DNA of 46,905 nucleotides from Alphaproteobacteria bacterium (GTDB lineage Bacteria; Myxococcota_A; UBA796; GCA-2862545), in NCBI GenBank assembly GCA_020632875.1, contig JACKET010000029.1, positions 1 to 46,905 of the forward strand, given 5' to 3'. Both the position numbers and the translations under genes were made by a program. This document shows, in pieces, positions 8,893 through 17,128 of the stretch; positions within the stretch are counted from its first letter, which is position 1; each line of letters starts with the position of its first letter. A model generated the notes under the pieces. That model was given only the letters and a program-made list of their open reading frames with translations, did no database searches and was not told where the DNA came from.

Positions 8893-9563
8893 CGCGACCA
8901 CATCCGCGTGAGCCGGTGGTGCACGTGGTGTGCCGCGAGCACGTCGTCCTCGGTACCGATCGCGGCGAGACGCGTCGCGAGCATGGCGAGGTCGAACAGG
9001 ATCTGGCGCTGCTCGGCGGACGGGACGAGGCTCTGGAGCCACGTGATCGCGACGAGCCGCTCCCCGCGGGTCACCGGCGTGACCCGGTGCAGCGTGTCGG
9101 ACGGGTACACGACGGCATCCCCGGCGCGCCCGCGCAGCCGGCGCTCGCCGCCGGGTGTGCTCACCACCAGCTCGCCGCCGTCGTACGCATCGGGCCCGTT
9201 CAGCCACACCGTCACGCTGAGGTCGGTGCGCACGGGGCCCCCCGGCGTGACGAGCACGGGCCGGTCGAGGTGGGTGCCGTACTCCATCCCGGGGAGGTAC
9301 CGCGCGAAGCACACCGGCAGGATCGTGTGCGGCATCGCCGCCGCGCGGAACACCGGGCTCTGCGACAACGCCGCGAGCACGGTCGCGCCGAGCTCCTGCG
9401 ACACCGGGTGCTCGCGGTCGAGCTGCTCGTTGTGCTTGGCGCCGCGCGCGGGACCGTGGGCCGTGGCGCGCCCGTCCCCGAAAGGCGCCGTCGCGAGCCG
9501 CGAGGCGATGGCCGCCGCCTGCCCGGGATCGAGCAGACCTTCGAGCTCGAGGAGGTGGGCCAT
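8889..9563 (-). CDS. PKHD-type Fe(II)/2-oxoglutarate dioxygenase
   Basis: The 224-residue protein matches the PiuC/YbiX prolyl-4-hydroxylase-like family in length and layout. The iron ligands are His98 and Asp100 in YGTHLDRP and His159 in SDTLHRVTPVTRGERL, and Arg169 is placed to bind 2-oxoglutarate. RTDLSVTVWLN and YDGGELVV are typical jelly-roll strands. The ATG at 9563 shares one base with the stop of the upstream lipoprotein gene (TGATG), and its own stop overlaps the RCC1-like gene by 4 bp. This shows a tightly coupled operon. Family members are linked to iron-responsive loci, but no Fur-like site was recognised here. The substrate is unknown. Confidence 0.85.
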   Translation of the reverse strand: MAHLLELEGLLDPGQAAAIASRLATAPFGDGRATAHGPARGAKHNEQLDREHPVSQELGATVLAALSQSPVFRAAAMPHTILPVCFARYLPGMEYGTHLDRPVLVTPGGPVRTDLSVTVWLNGPDAYDGGELVVSTPGGERRLRGRAGDAVVYPSDTLHRVTPVTRGERLVAITWLQSLVPSAEQRQILFDLAMLATRLAAIGTEDDVLAAHHVHHRLTRMWSR

Positions 9564-10831
9564 CAGGGGTTGGAGAACAGGACCGCGATGTCGTCCGGGA
9601 GCCTCGTGGTGACCGCGATGTCGTCGACACCGTCGCCGTTCAGGTCGCCCACCGTGATGCGGTTCGGCTCGGACCCCGCGGCGAGCGCGAGGCTCTGGGC
9701 CACGAACGCGCCGGTGCCGTCGTTGAGGAGCACCGTCACCGTGCCGTCGGTCGTGTTCGCCACCGCGACGTCGGTGTCGCCGTCGCCGTCGAGGTCGCCC
9801 ACGTCGAGGTCGTTGGGACCGCTGCCCACGGCGTAGCTCACGTAGGCCGTGGCCCCTTGCGACACCCAGCCGTTGGCCCCGTCGCTGAACAGGACGTCGA
9901 CCCGATCCCCCGCCACGATCACCGCGACGTCGTCGAAGGCGTCGCCGTCGAAACGCCCGGCCACGACGCGCTGCCCGTCGCCCTCGAGCGCCGTGAGCGC
10001 GGCGGCCTCGTACGTCGTGGCGCCGAGTTCGACGTAGGACGGGATGGTCACGAGCATCCCGGGGTTCGCCGTGCCGGTCGCCACGATGCTGGTGCGGTCG
10101 ACGGCGGTCTGCGCGAGCGTGCCGTACTCACCGGCATCGACGTAGTCCGTGGTGCTCTCGTACCCCGCCCCGTCGGTGCCCGTCGTGATGGTGATGCGGT
10201 CGCTGTAATTCGTCATCACGAGCAGATCGGGCGACGCCCCGGAGCCCGCGACCTGGGCGATGTGCACGTCGAGCACGTCGTCGCCCTCGCCGAACTGCAG
10301 CGGGTCGACGAACAGGGGCGCCGTGCCCCCGAACACCGCGGAGCCACAGGCCAGATCGGGCGCCGTGCCGCTGTCGAGATGCCCCGCCACGAGGTCTTCG
10401 TTGGGCGTCACCAGGCTGTCGACGTACAGCGTCGCCGGCGCCTGGGCCTGCGGCAGGTACGCGATGCTGCCGTCGCCGCGGGTGAACACCACGTCCGGCC
10501 CGCCGCCGTCGAGGTCGGCGATGTCGATGGCCACGCCCGGCGCACCGCCGTCGAGAACCACGGGCGCGCCGAAGCAGAGCACGTCGGCCGCCGGGGTCCC
10601 GTCGCCGCAGGCGGCCGGATCGGTGTCGGTGTCGGCATCCGCGTCGGTGTCGGCATCCGCGTCGGTGTCGGCATCGGCATCCGTGTCGACGTCGGCGTCG
10701 GCGTCGGCGTCGGTGTCCGTGTCGGTGTCGGTGTCGGCATCCGTCTCGTCGGTGTCGACCTTCTGGCCCTTGCAGCCGGCGACGAAGAGGGGGAGCGCGA
10801 AACCGAGGATCAGGGGAGTCTTTGCATTCAT
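9563..10831 (-). CDS. VCBS/FG-GAP repeat lipoprotein with Asp-rich linker
   Basis: The 422-residue product starts with a signal peptide and lipobox (FVAGCKG, Cys20). An acidic Asp-Thr/Asp-Ala linker follows (about residues 26-72), then a propeller built of FG-GAP/VCBS-like repeats, with Ca-binding loops such as IADLDGGGPDV, VGDLDGDGDTDVAVAN and VGDLNGDGVDDIAV. Two Cys residues (PAACGDG and DVLCFG) may form a disulfide at the start of the domain. It is the first gene of the unit that continues with the 2OG oxygenase. There is no Shine-Dalgarno; a TAGCCT hexamer lies 7 nt before the ATG. Such surface propellers usually bind ligands or other envelope proteins. Precise function unknown. Confidence 0.75.
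   Translation of the reverse strand: MNAKTPLILGFALPLFVAGCKGQKVDTDETDADTDTDTDTDADADADVDTDADADTDADADTDADADTDTDPAACGDGTPAADVLCFGAPVVLDGGAPGVAIDIADLDGGGPDVVFTRGDGSIAYLPQAQAPATLYVDSLVTPNEDLVAGHLDSGTAPDLACGSAVFGGTAPLFVDPLQFGEGDDVLDVHIAQVAGSGASPDLLVMTNYSDRITITTGTDGAGYESTTDYVDAGEYGTLAQTAVDRTSIVATGTANPGMLVTIPSYVELGATTYEAAALTALEGDGQRVVAGRFDGDAFDDVAVIVAGDRVDVLFSDGANGWVSQGATAYVSYAVGSGPNDLDVGDLDGDGDTDVAVANTTDGTVTVLLNDGTGAFVAQSLALAAGSEPNRITVGDLNGDGVDDIAVTTRLPDDIAVLFSNP
10621..10742. repeat. Hexamer/18-mer repeat encoding Asp-Ala/Asp-Thr linker
   Basis: Plus-strand GTGTCG, GCATCC and GCGTCG units alternate in short higher-order repeats; on the minus strand they encode the acidic linker of the VCBS lipoprotein. 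Confidence 0.75.
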
Positions 10832-10838
10832 GGGCGTA

Positions 10839-10844
10839 AGGCTA
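10839..10844 (-). promoter_or_regulatory. Possible -10 hexamer for a leaderless transcript (VCBS lipoprotein)
   Basis: Read on the minus strand, TAGCCT lies 7 nt before the ATG at 10831, and no Shine-Dalgarno is present. The spacing would place the transcription start at or next to the ATG. Confidence 0.35.
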
Positions 10845-10905
10845 CCCGACGATCCCCGGCCACGCCAGCGTCGCTCGCCCGGCAGCCGCGAGCCTGCCGC
10901 AGGCG

Positions 10906-10911
10906 TACAAT
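10906..10911 (+). promoter_or_regulatory. Possible -10 hexamer for a leaderless transcript (P1 peptidase)
   Basis: TACAAT stands 6 nt before the ATG at 10918 and there is no Shine-Dalgarno. The hexamer is close to the TATAAT consensus and is one of the few AT-rich points in this 86-bp divergent region. Confidence 0.45.
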
Positions 10912-10917
10912 CCGCCG

Positions 10918-12036
10918 ATGCCCCGACTCCGCGACCTCGGCTTCTCCATCGGCGTGCTCCCCACGGGCCCCGCGAACGCCCTCACCGACGTGCCCGGCGT
11001 GCGCGTCGGGCACACCACGCTCGTCGAGGGCCACGGCGCGCTCCGCGTCGGCGAAGGGCCCGTGCGCACGGGCGTCACCGCGATCCATCCCCACGAGGGC
11101 TCCGTGTTCCGCGACACCGTGCCCGCGGCCATCGGCATCCTCAACGGCGCCGGCGAGATCACCGGCCGGTCGCAGATCGACGAGTACGGGCTGCTCGAGT
11201 CGCCGATCGTCCTCACGAACACCCTGTCGGTCGGGGTCGCGCACCGGGCCACCGTCGACTGGCTCGTCGCGAACGAGGGGATGGCGGACGACTTCGTGAT
11301 CCCCGTGGTGGCCGAGACCTACGACGGATTCCTGAACGACATCGCCGGCCAGCACGTCCGCGAGGCGCACGTCCACGCCGCGCTCGATTCGGCGACGGGC
11401 GGTCCGATCGCCGAGGGCAACGTCGGCGGCGGCACGGGCATGGCCCTGTTCCAGCTCAAGGGCGGGATCGGCACCAGCTCCCGGATCGTGGAGGTCGGGG
11501 GCACCGCGCACACCGTGGGCGTGCTGGTCCAGGGCAACTACGGCCGCCGGCACCAGCTCCGCGTCGACGGGGTGCCGGTCGGCCGGTACGTCACCGACCT
11601 CCTCCCCGTCCGGAACAGCCCGGAGGCGAAGGAGGGCTCCATCGTCGTCGTCATCGGCACCGACCTCCCGCTCTCCGACCGGCAGCTCGCGCGGCTCGCT
11701 CGCCGGGGCATGCTCGGCATCGCGCGCACGGGCTCGGTGGCCGGCCACGGCTCGGGCGATCTGCTGCTCGCCTTCTCGAACGCCCCGTCCGTGCGGGTGC
11801 CCCGGCCCGGTCCCGCGTGGGATCGACGCGTCGATCCGTGGGTCGTCGCGCCGCGCCTGCACGACGTGTACATCGACCTCGTGTTCGAGGCCGTGGTCGA
11901 GGCGACGGAAGAGGCCATCCTCAACGCCCTCGTCGCCGCCGAGACGATGGTGGGCCGCGACGGCAACACGCTGTTCGGGCTCCCCCACGACCGCCTGCGC
12001 GCGGCGATGCAGCGCTACGGGACCGCCTTCAGGTAG
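10918..12036 (+). CDS. P1-family (DmpA/S58) aminopeptidase, self-cleaving
   Basis: This 372-residue protein matches the L-aminopeptidase/D-esterase DmpA family in length and motifs. LTDVPGVRVGHTTL is the family opening, GNVGGGTGM forms the oxyanion region, and KEGSIVVVIGTD carries the autoproteolysis site Gly240-Ser241, Ser241 becoming the N-terminal nucleophile of the beta chain. GIARTGSVAGHGSGDLLLAFSNA is the conserved second half. The enzyme releases N-terminal residues from peptides, including D-residues or beta-peptides in some members. No signal peptide is seen, so it acts in the cytoplasm. The stop overlaps the convergent propeller lipoprotein gene by 22 bp. Confidence 0.9.
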   Translation: MPRLRDLGFSIGVLPTGPANALTDVPGVRVGHTTLVEGHGALRVGEGPVRTGVTAIHPHEGSVFRDTVPAAIGILNGAGEITGRSQIDEYGLLESPIVLTNTLSVGVAHRATVDWLVANEGMADDFVIPVVAETYDGFLNDIAGQHVREAHVHAALDSATGGPIAEGNVGGGTGMALFQLKGGIGTSSRIVEVGGTAHTVGVLVQGNYGRRHQLRVDGVPVGRYVTDLLPVRNSPEAKEGSIVVVIGTDLPLSDRQLARLARRGMLGIARTGSVAGHGSGDLLLAFSNAPSVRVPRPGPAWDRRVDPWVVAPRLHDVYIDLVFEAVVEATEEAILNALVAAETMVGRDGNTLFGLPHDRLRAAMQRYGTAFR

Positions 12037-13106
12037 AGCGCGTCCTCCCAGGCGAAGACGAGGTGGCTCCCGTCGGGCGAGAACGCCATCGTCCACGGCT
12101 CGAACGGATAGGGCGTCGCGTGCGAGCCCGTCTGGAGGGCCCCGATGGTCCGGGTCGCTCCCGAGGCCACGTCGACGAGGACGAGCACGAACTGGTACGT
12201 GTCGCAGGCGACTCCGCTGGCGCTCGGCTCGAGGCACCAGCCGCGGAACCACACGGCCGCCTGGCTCCCATCGGGCGACAGCGCCGCCGTCGTGAGCTGG
12301 CTGTAGGGCAGATCCCCGTCCGCGGTGACGGCGCGCGTCCCCCCGTCGCCGTCGAGCACGACCAGGCGGAATCCGGGGTCATCGTCCGCGTCGGGAGATG
12401 CCTCCGGGATCGGGTCGATCTCCACGAGCTCGACCCGATCGGGCTCCCAGACCAACCCGGCGCTGAAGTACGGGTTCACCTCGGCCCAGGGGGTGGATGC
12501 ACGCGTGTCGACGTCGAAGAAGAACAGGTCCCCGCCGTAGGCGATCACGAGCTGGGAACCGTCGGGCGCGAAGCGGAGCGGGCGCCCGTCGAAGCCGATG
12601 TCCTCGTGCGTCCCGAGCCCGAGGTCGTAGAAGCCCCCGTTCGAGAACGCCACTTGTGCGCCGTCCGGCGAGAGCACGTAGCCGCCCGACCAGGCGTCAT
12701 CGACGACGTGCTCGGGGGTCCCCCCGTCCAGCGCGACGCGGAAGAGGCCGGTCGGCTCGCCGGGGTTCTGCACGGGATCCACGTGGGTGCCGAAGTAGAG
12801 CGCCCCCCCGACCGGGGACACCCGGAGCATCCCCGCGACCCCGAGCCCGCCGGTCACCTCCCGCGTCGCGGCGGTCTCGATGTCGACGGCCCGGATGGCG
12901 GTGAGCGTGCCCGACTCCGGCTGGAAGAAGAAGACCTCGCGGGCATCGGGCGACCAGGCGACATGCCCGTGATCCCAGCCTTCGAAGTCGCCTTCCGACG
13001 GTCCGACGCCCGTGGCGATCGGCGTGCCGAAGTCGTCCGGGAGCGGCGGGCGGGTCGCGCCTCTGCAGCCAGCGAGCAGCACGGGGACGAAGAGCAGCCA
13101 TCGCAT
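12015..13106 (-). CDS. TolB/WD40-like propeller lipoprotein
   Basis: The ATG at 13106 has a GGGAGG sequence before it and gives a signal peptide with lipobox (LLAGCRG, Cys14). The 363-residue mature part has several PD40/TolB-type blades: AWSPDAREVFFF, VLSPDGAQVAFSNGG, RFAPDGSQLVIAYGG, ALSPDGSQAAVWFRG and AFSPDGSHLVFAWED. This indicates a six- or seven-bladed periplasmic or surface propeller. Such lipoproteins are common in myxobacteria, and most have no known role; sensing or protein docking is usual. It is convergent and overlapping with the P1 peptidase. No catalytic residues were recognised. Confidence 0.75.
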   Translation of the reverse strand: MRWLLFVPVLLAGCRGATRPPLPDDFGTPIATGVGPSEGDFEGWDHGHVAWSPDAREVFFFQPESGTLTAIRAVDIETAATREVTGGLGVAGMLRVSPVGGALYFGTHVDPVQNPGEPTGLFRVALDGGTPEHVVDDAWSGGYVLSPDGAQVAFSNGGFYDLGLGTHEDIGFDGRPLRFAPDGSQLVIAYGGDLFFFDVDTRASTPWAEVNPYFSAGLVWEPDRVELVEIDPIPEASPDADDDPGFRLVVLDGDGGTRAVTADGDLPYSQLTTAALSPDGSQAAVWFRGWCLEPSASGVACDTYQFVLVLVDVASGATRTIGALQTGSHATPYPFEPWTMAFSPDGSHLVFAWEDALYLKAVP

Positions 13107-13234
13107 GGGGGCCTCCCGACCCCCAGGCGACTGCACGACCCGTGCCAGGACGATCGCGCTACGAAGCGGACTTCCGGCGATCTACGTGGGTCGGAACCCA
13201 CGGAATGCTGTGGCAACCCGCACGCCCCACCCCG

Positions 13235-14671
13235 TCAGGGCAGCGGGTCGCAGGAGTACGTCGTGTCGCCCGTGGCGTCGATCGTCCCGTCGCCGTCGCT
13301 GTCGGACTCGGTGTGGATCGAGCGACCGAACGCGTCGTACGTCGTGGACGAGCTGAAGTCGATCGACCCGTCGCCATCCTCGTCGACGGTCTGGGTCGCG
13401 AGCAGGCCGTTCACCCACGTGCTGGTCGTGATGCGCGACGGCATGCCGTTCTGGATCTCGGTCTCGGTCAGGATGTTCCCGTCGGCGTCGACCGTGCGCA
13501 CGAAGCCCGACGTGATCGTGCCGTCTCCGTCGAGGTCGTCCTCCTGGGAGAGCAGATAGCCCTGCGCGTCGTACGTGTACGTCTGGCGGTCGACCACCAC
13601 GTTGTCGGAGAGCCGGGTCGTGGTGTGCGTCAGCAGGTTCTGCTGGGCGTCGTAGACGAAGTCCTCCTGCGTGTCGGCCGTGCCGTCGGGGGCGCTGCCG
13701 AACCCGTCGTACTGGCACTGCGCGTAGTCGCCCCAGCCCGTGAACGTGTACGTGAACACCTCGTCCTGGAGGCTCGTGTACGTGCCGTCGCCGTCGTTGT
13801 CGCGCTCCCACAGGGCGATGAGCTCGGTGGCGGTGAACTCGAGGTGCTGGCCCCGGATCAGGACGCCCGCCACGTACTCCAGGTGGACGTAGCCGCTGGC
13901 GGTGTACGCGTACGTCTCGTGGCTCTCGGGCGTTCCGTCGTTGTCGTCGTCGTTCTCGATGAGCGTCGGCTGGCCGTCGGTGTCGTAGACGAAGTTGCGC
14001 CGCGAGTCGACGGTGCCGTCGTCGTCGGCGTCGGTCTCGAACACCTGCGTCGCGAGCGCGCCGTTGGGGTGGTAGGTGCGCAGCACGCTCGAGTCGATGT
14101 TCCCGTCGGCATCGCTGTCGGTGAGCGTGTCGAGCCGGTTGCCCTGGGCGTCGACACTCGTGGTGATCGTCGACAGCACGACGTTGTCGGACAGGCGCGT
14201 GACGGTGCGGGAGAGGAACATGCCGCCCGGCGCGTCGAGGACCATGTCCATGCGCCGGTCGAACGTGCCGTCGCCGTCGTCGTCGAGCTCGATGGTGCGG
14301 TTCACGCCGATGTCGGTCGTGACCCGCTGCGAGCTCGGGATGCCGTCGCCGTCGTTGTCGGTGATCTGCGTAGTCACGCACGCCACGACGCCCGTGTCGG
14401 TGTCGGTGTCCGCATCGGTGTCCGTGTCCGCATCGGTGTCCGTGTCGGTGTCCGTGTCCGCATCGGTGTCCGTGTCCGCGTCCGTGTCGGCATCGCTGTC
14501 GGTGTCGGCATCGCTGTCGGTGTCGGCATCGCTGTCGGTGTCGGCATCGCTGTCGGTGTCGGCATCGCTGTCGGTGTCGGTGTCCGCGTCCGCGTCTGCG
14601 TCGGGACCTTCGGAACCCTTGCATCCGACCGCGAGCGCGACCAGGACCAGCCAGGGGGAGATGGCCTTCAC
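13235..14671 (-). CDS. Asp-repeat lipoprotein with Ca-binding and YD-like repeats
   Basis: The GTG at 14671 has GGAGGAG six bases upstream, so it is preferred over the GTG at 14686. The product (478 residues) has a lipobox (LAVGCKG) and a long (DTDSDA)n linker. It then has a repeat region in which DxDxDG loops (DNDGDGIPSS, DDDGDGTFDR, DADDDGTVDS, DNDGDGTYTS, DLDGDGTITS, DEDGDGSIDF, DSDGDGTIDA) alternate with YD/RHS-like strands such as YDTDGQPTLIE, YDAQQNLLTHTTTRLSDN and YDAFGRSIHTESD. It looks like a calcium-stabilised surface adhesin or scaffold. Its start codon is 2 nt past the stop of the upstream small lipoprotein gene, so the two are translated together. Cys residues near both ends could form a disulfide. 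Confidence 0.75.
   Translation of the reverse strand: MKAISPWLVLVALAVGCKGSEGPDADADADTDTDSDADTDSDADTDSDADTDSDADTDSDADTDADTDTDADTDTDTDTDADTDTDADTDTDTGVVACVTTQITDNDGDGIPSSQRVTTDIGVNRTIELDDDGDGTFDRRMDMVLDAPGGMFLSRTVTRLSDNVVLSTITTSVDAQGNRLDTLTDSDADGNIDSSVLRTYHPNGALATQVFETDADDDGTVDSRRNFVYDTDGQPTLIENDDDNDGTPESHETYAYTASGYVHLEYVAGVLIRGQHLEFTATELIALWERDNDGDGTYTSLQDEVFTYTFTGWGDYAQCQYDGFGSAPDGTADTQEDFVYDAQQNLLTHTTTRLSDNVVVDRQTYTYDAQGYLLSQEDDLDGDGTITSGFVRTVDADGNILTETEIQNGMPSRITTSTWVNGLLATQTVDEDGDGSIDFSSSTTYDAFGRSIHTESDSDGDGTIDATGDTTYSCDPLP
14489..14578. repeat. Five perfect 18-bp tandem repeats
   Basis: GGCATCGCTGTCGGTGTC is repeated five times without a mismatch. On the minus strand each unit encodes six residues (Asp-Thr-Asp-Ser-Asp-Ala) of the lipoprotein linker. 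The flanking units are degenerate, so this block expanded recently. Confidence 0.85.
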
Positions 14672-14672
14672 C

Positions 14673-15056
14673 TCACTCCTCCACACAGTCGTAGGACGTG
14701 TCCTTCTCCGTCAGCGTGACGGAGAAGCCCGCATAGGTCGCGAGGGCGGTTCCCTTCACGACGAGCACCTCGTCCGCGTCGCACTCGTCCTCGGCGGCCT
14801 CTTCGTCCTCCAGCGGCGAGAGATCGAGATCGGACCGGGCGATCTCGGCGCCGTTGCGGCCCGCGGCGATCGAGACCGTGCCGCCATCCACCACGATCGA
14901 CAGGCTCTCGCCCGGCTCGACCCGGTTGCTGGGACCGAAGTTCTCGAAGCCCGCCTCCACGAGATGGACCGGATCCGCGTCGCCGTTCACGAGGGTGAGC
15001 CGGACGGCATCGCTGCGCCCGCAGGCGAGCAGCACGAGCAGGAAGGAGAAGGACAT
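14673..15056 (-). CDS. Small lipoprotein, unknown function
   Basis: The 127-residue product begins MSFSFLLVLLACGRS, a clear lipobox with Cys13. The mature part has beta-type segments (VRLTLVNGDADPVHLVEAG, SLSIVVDGGTVSIAAG), an acidic patch (PLEDEEAAEDECD) and Cys near the end (YDCVEE), which may pair with the Cys in the acidic patch. The ATG is favoured by GAGGTG a few bases upstream. It is directly upstream of, and probably co-translated with, the Asp-repeat lipoprotein. No family recognised; a small beta-sandwich binding protein is plausible. Confidence 0.65.
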   Translation of the reverse strand: MSFSFLLVLLACGRSDAVRLTLVNGDADPVHLVEAGFENFGPSNRVEPGESLSIVVDGGTVSIAAGRNGAEIARSDLDLSPLEDEEAAEDECDADEVLVVKGTALATYAGFSVTLTEKDTSYDCVEE

Positions 15057-15117
15057 GGGCACCTCGGTCGAGCCGCTTCCGACCCTACCTCAGGCGCCCG
15101 ACATCCGCACCGGGCGC

Positions 15118-15630
15118 TCATCGGCGGCGAAGCTGCGAGCGGAGCCCGAGGGAGCAGAGGACGGTCAGCCCCAGTCCGACGACGAACGCGAACGGCCCGT
15201 CGCTGGTGGGCGAGAGGACGGTGGCCTCCGCGCCGAGCTCGGACCGGAGCCGATCGCTGTTGTCGGAGGTGGAGAAGAGCCCGCGGTACAGCACGTGGGA
15301 CGTGGCACCGGGGTCGAAGTCGCCGCCGTCCTCGTCGATCTGCACGAACACCGGAGGGGCCGGGGTCCCGTCCAGCGGCGTGAGCCCGTACAGGGTCTCC
15401 TTCTGCCGGTGCGTGAGGCGATTCTCGACGACGTAGGTGTGCATCGGGTTCGTCTCGCACTGCGTCAGCACCACCGCCGTGCGCAGCCCGAGCCCGTTCT
15501 GGCCGACCTCCGCACAGGTCATCTGCGCGGGGAGCTGGTTCATCACGGTCGTCGCACCGCCCGTCACCGTGCCGAAGAGCCCCACGAGCACCATGAATCC
15601 GAGAGCCAACACCACGCGTCCGTTCGCCAA
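15118..15630 (-). CDS. Protein with two terminal membrane segments, unknown function
   Basis: About 170 residues with a hydrophobic segment at the N-terminus (VVLALGFMVLVGLFG) and one near the C-terminus (FAFVVGLGLTVLCSLGL), then a basic tail (RSQLRRR). The central 110 residues would lie outside the cytoplasm and hold two Cys residues (MTCAEVG and LTQCETN) that could pair. A TTG at 15630 with GGAGG five bases upstream is taken as start; a GTG at 15636 falls inside the Shine-Dalgarno and is less likely. No family was recognised. Confidence 0.55.
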   Translation of the reverse strand: MANGRVVLALGFMVLVGLFGTVTGGATTVMNQLPAQMTCAEVGQNGLGLRTAVVLTQCETNPMHTYVVENRLTHRQKETLYGLTPLDGTPAPPVFVQIDEDGGDFDPGATSHVLYRGLFSTSDNSDRLRSELGAEATVLSPTSDGPFAFVVGLGLTVLCSLGLRSQLRRR

Positions 15631-15727
15631 GCTCACCTCCGAGCGGAGCGCCTCGCCCCGTCACGGAAGACCTGTGCACGGCGGGTCCGCCGGCGACGAA
15701 GACTCGGTTGCAGAGTGTTGCGGCGAT

Positions 15728-15764
15728 CTGCAGGTCCCGCAGCCGGGCTGCAGATCCCGCAGCC
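15728..15764. repeat. Two near-identical 17-bp direct repeats
   Basis: CTGCAGGTCCCGCAGCC and CTGCAGATCCCGCAGCC occur 20 bp apart in the 209-bp gap between the two-TM protein and the GNAT gene. They may be a regulatory motif or a trace of a small gene; nothing else is recognisable in this gap. Confidence 0.5.
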
Positions 15765-15839
15765 TGCGCGCGGTCCGCTCGTCGACGGAATCGCCCGGAA
15801 TGCCCGCCAGCACGGCGCTCCGAGCGACGACGCTGAGGG

Positions 15840-16709
15840 TCAGAGCGCGTGGAACGGGCCGAACCGGAAGGGCTCCACGCGCGGGTGCGAGCTCACGACG
15901 GTCATCCGCTGCACGCCGGCCAGACGCCCCACCACGCCGCGGCGCACCGTGTCGCGGATCGCGCGGAACCCCGCGTCGTCGGGGTCTCCGACGACCAGCG
16001 CGCTCGTCAGCCCCGTGGCGGCGAGCGCGTGCGTGAACAGCGCGTCGTACAGCGCGGGAGGGCCCCACCAGTCGTGGAGCATGCCGAACCGGTAGTCGGC
16101 CGCCGAGGTGCCGAGCAGCAGCGGGAGCGCCGGGAGCAGGGCCTGCTGCACGCCCGGCAGCCGGACGAGGCGCCAGCGGTGCGGCACGAGCAGCACACCC
16201 GCGCTCTGGCCGTCGCGCGTGATCCGGAACCGCGCGCCCTCCGCGGTGCAGCCGGGTGAGCGGCGCGGGAACCGCCGCGACACCGTGAGGATCTCGAGCG
16301 GGCTGTGGTGCGGCCACAGGGGCCCCGCCACGTGCAGGCTGCCGCGGTTCGTGGCTTCGATCGTGCCGTGCACGGGCGCGTCGAGCGGGAGGGAGGCGAC
16401 GTGCTCCGCGAGCAGGCGGCCCACGCCGGTGCCGCGCTGGTCGGGCTCGACGGCGAACAGCAGGCTCAGCCAGGCATCCGGCCGGCGCACGAGCAGGAGG
16501 GAACCCACGAGACGCCCGTCCCGCCGGGCCAGGAACAGCCGGTGCTCGCCGAGGGCCCGCTCGGCGCCGTCGATCGGCACGGCCGGGCCGCGTTCGTCCA
16601 CCGGCTCCGGGACCTGGTACCGCACGCCACCCGGGCTGCCCCACACCACGCGCTGGAGCAGCGCCGTGACCTCGGGGCACGGGAAGCGCGTCTCCTCGAC
16701 GACGAGCAT
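15840..16709 (-). CDS. GNAT-family acetyltransferase
   Basis: The 289-residue protein has a canonical acetyl-CoA-binding motif A, SLLFAVEPDQRGTGVGRLLAEHV (residues about 82-104), where QRGTGVG is the pyrophosphate loop. It is preceded by FLARRDGRLVGSLLLVRRP (beta 2-3). The C-terminal 150 residues contain a further, degenerate domain of unknown role (DYRFGMLHDWWGPPALYDALF). The ATG at 16709 shares a base with the stop of the upstream membrane-protein gene (TGATG). Together with the Sir2 gene two genes upstream this suggests paired acetylation and deacetylation of a common target (inference). Confidence 0.75.
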   Translation of the reverse strand: MLVVEETRFPCPEVTALLQRVVWGSPGGVRYQVPEPVDERGPAVPIDGAERALGEHRLFLARRDGRLVGSLLLVRRPDAWLSLLFAVEPDQRGTGVGRLLAEHVASLPLDAPVHGTIEATNRGSLHVAGPLWPHHSPLEILTVSRRFPRRSPGCTAEGARFRITRDGQSAGVLLVPHRWRLVRLPGVQQALLPALPLLLGTSAADYRFGMLHDWWGPPALYDALFTHALAATGLTSALVVGDPDDAGFRAIRDTVRRGVVGRLAGVQRMTVVSSHPRVEPFRFGPFHAL

Positions 16710-17128
16710 CAGAGCCAGGACGCCGCGAAGCCCGCGAGGATGAGCCCGAGGGCCAGCCAGCCGACGGCGATGGGCGGATGGCCGGCGGTCTGGCGCCCGA
16801 TGTTGCGCATCGCGCGCAGCAGCCCGGCGACGTTCACGAGGCCGATGGCGGGCACGGCGAGGCGCGCCCACAGCTCGCCCTGCTGGAGCGGGAAGGCGAT
16901 CAGCACGAGCTGCGCGGAGGCCAGCGCGGTCCAGCTCGTGCCCAGCAGCCCCACGCTGTTCGAGAGCAGCACGCCGGCACCGGGCGGCAGCTCGGCCAGG
17001 GGCGCGCCGAGGGCGTCGAGGTGGTACGGCATGGGCGCGTTGCGCACCGCGAACACGACACCCACGAGCAGGAGCAGCAGGTGCGCCGACGCGTAGAGCA
17101 CGGCGGCGACGAGGATTCCCGTGGTCAT
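16709..17128 (-). CDS. Four-segment integral membrane protein, unknown function
   Basis: The 139-residue product has four hydrophobic segments: ILVAAVLYASAHLLLLLVGVVFAV (about 5-28), a Gly/Leu-rich segment around 50-70, LVLIAFPL plus RLAVPAIGLVNVAGLL (80-107), and VGWLALGLILAGFAASWL at the end. No catalytic motif is visible. It overlaps the Sir2 gene by 4 bp (ATGA) and the GNAT gene by 1 bp, so it belongs to their operon. It may anchor or be the target of the acetylation pair, but this is speculation. Confidence 0.65.
   Translation of the reverse strand: MTTGILVAAVLYASAHLLLLLVGVVFAVRNAPMPYHLDALGAPLAELPPGAGVLLSNSVGLLGTSWTALASAQLVLIAFPLQQGELWARLAVPAIGLVNVAGLLRAMRNIGRQTAGHPPIAVGWLALGLILAGFAASWL

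Noticed and set aside
15661..15839. Short minus-strand frame of about 50 codons with several Cys residues
   Set aside because: It has no Shine-Dalgarno or homology recognisable by eye and contains a DNA-level direct repeat, so it was left as an unannotated gap.
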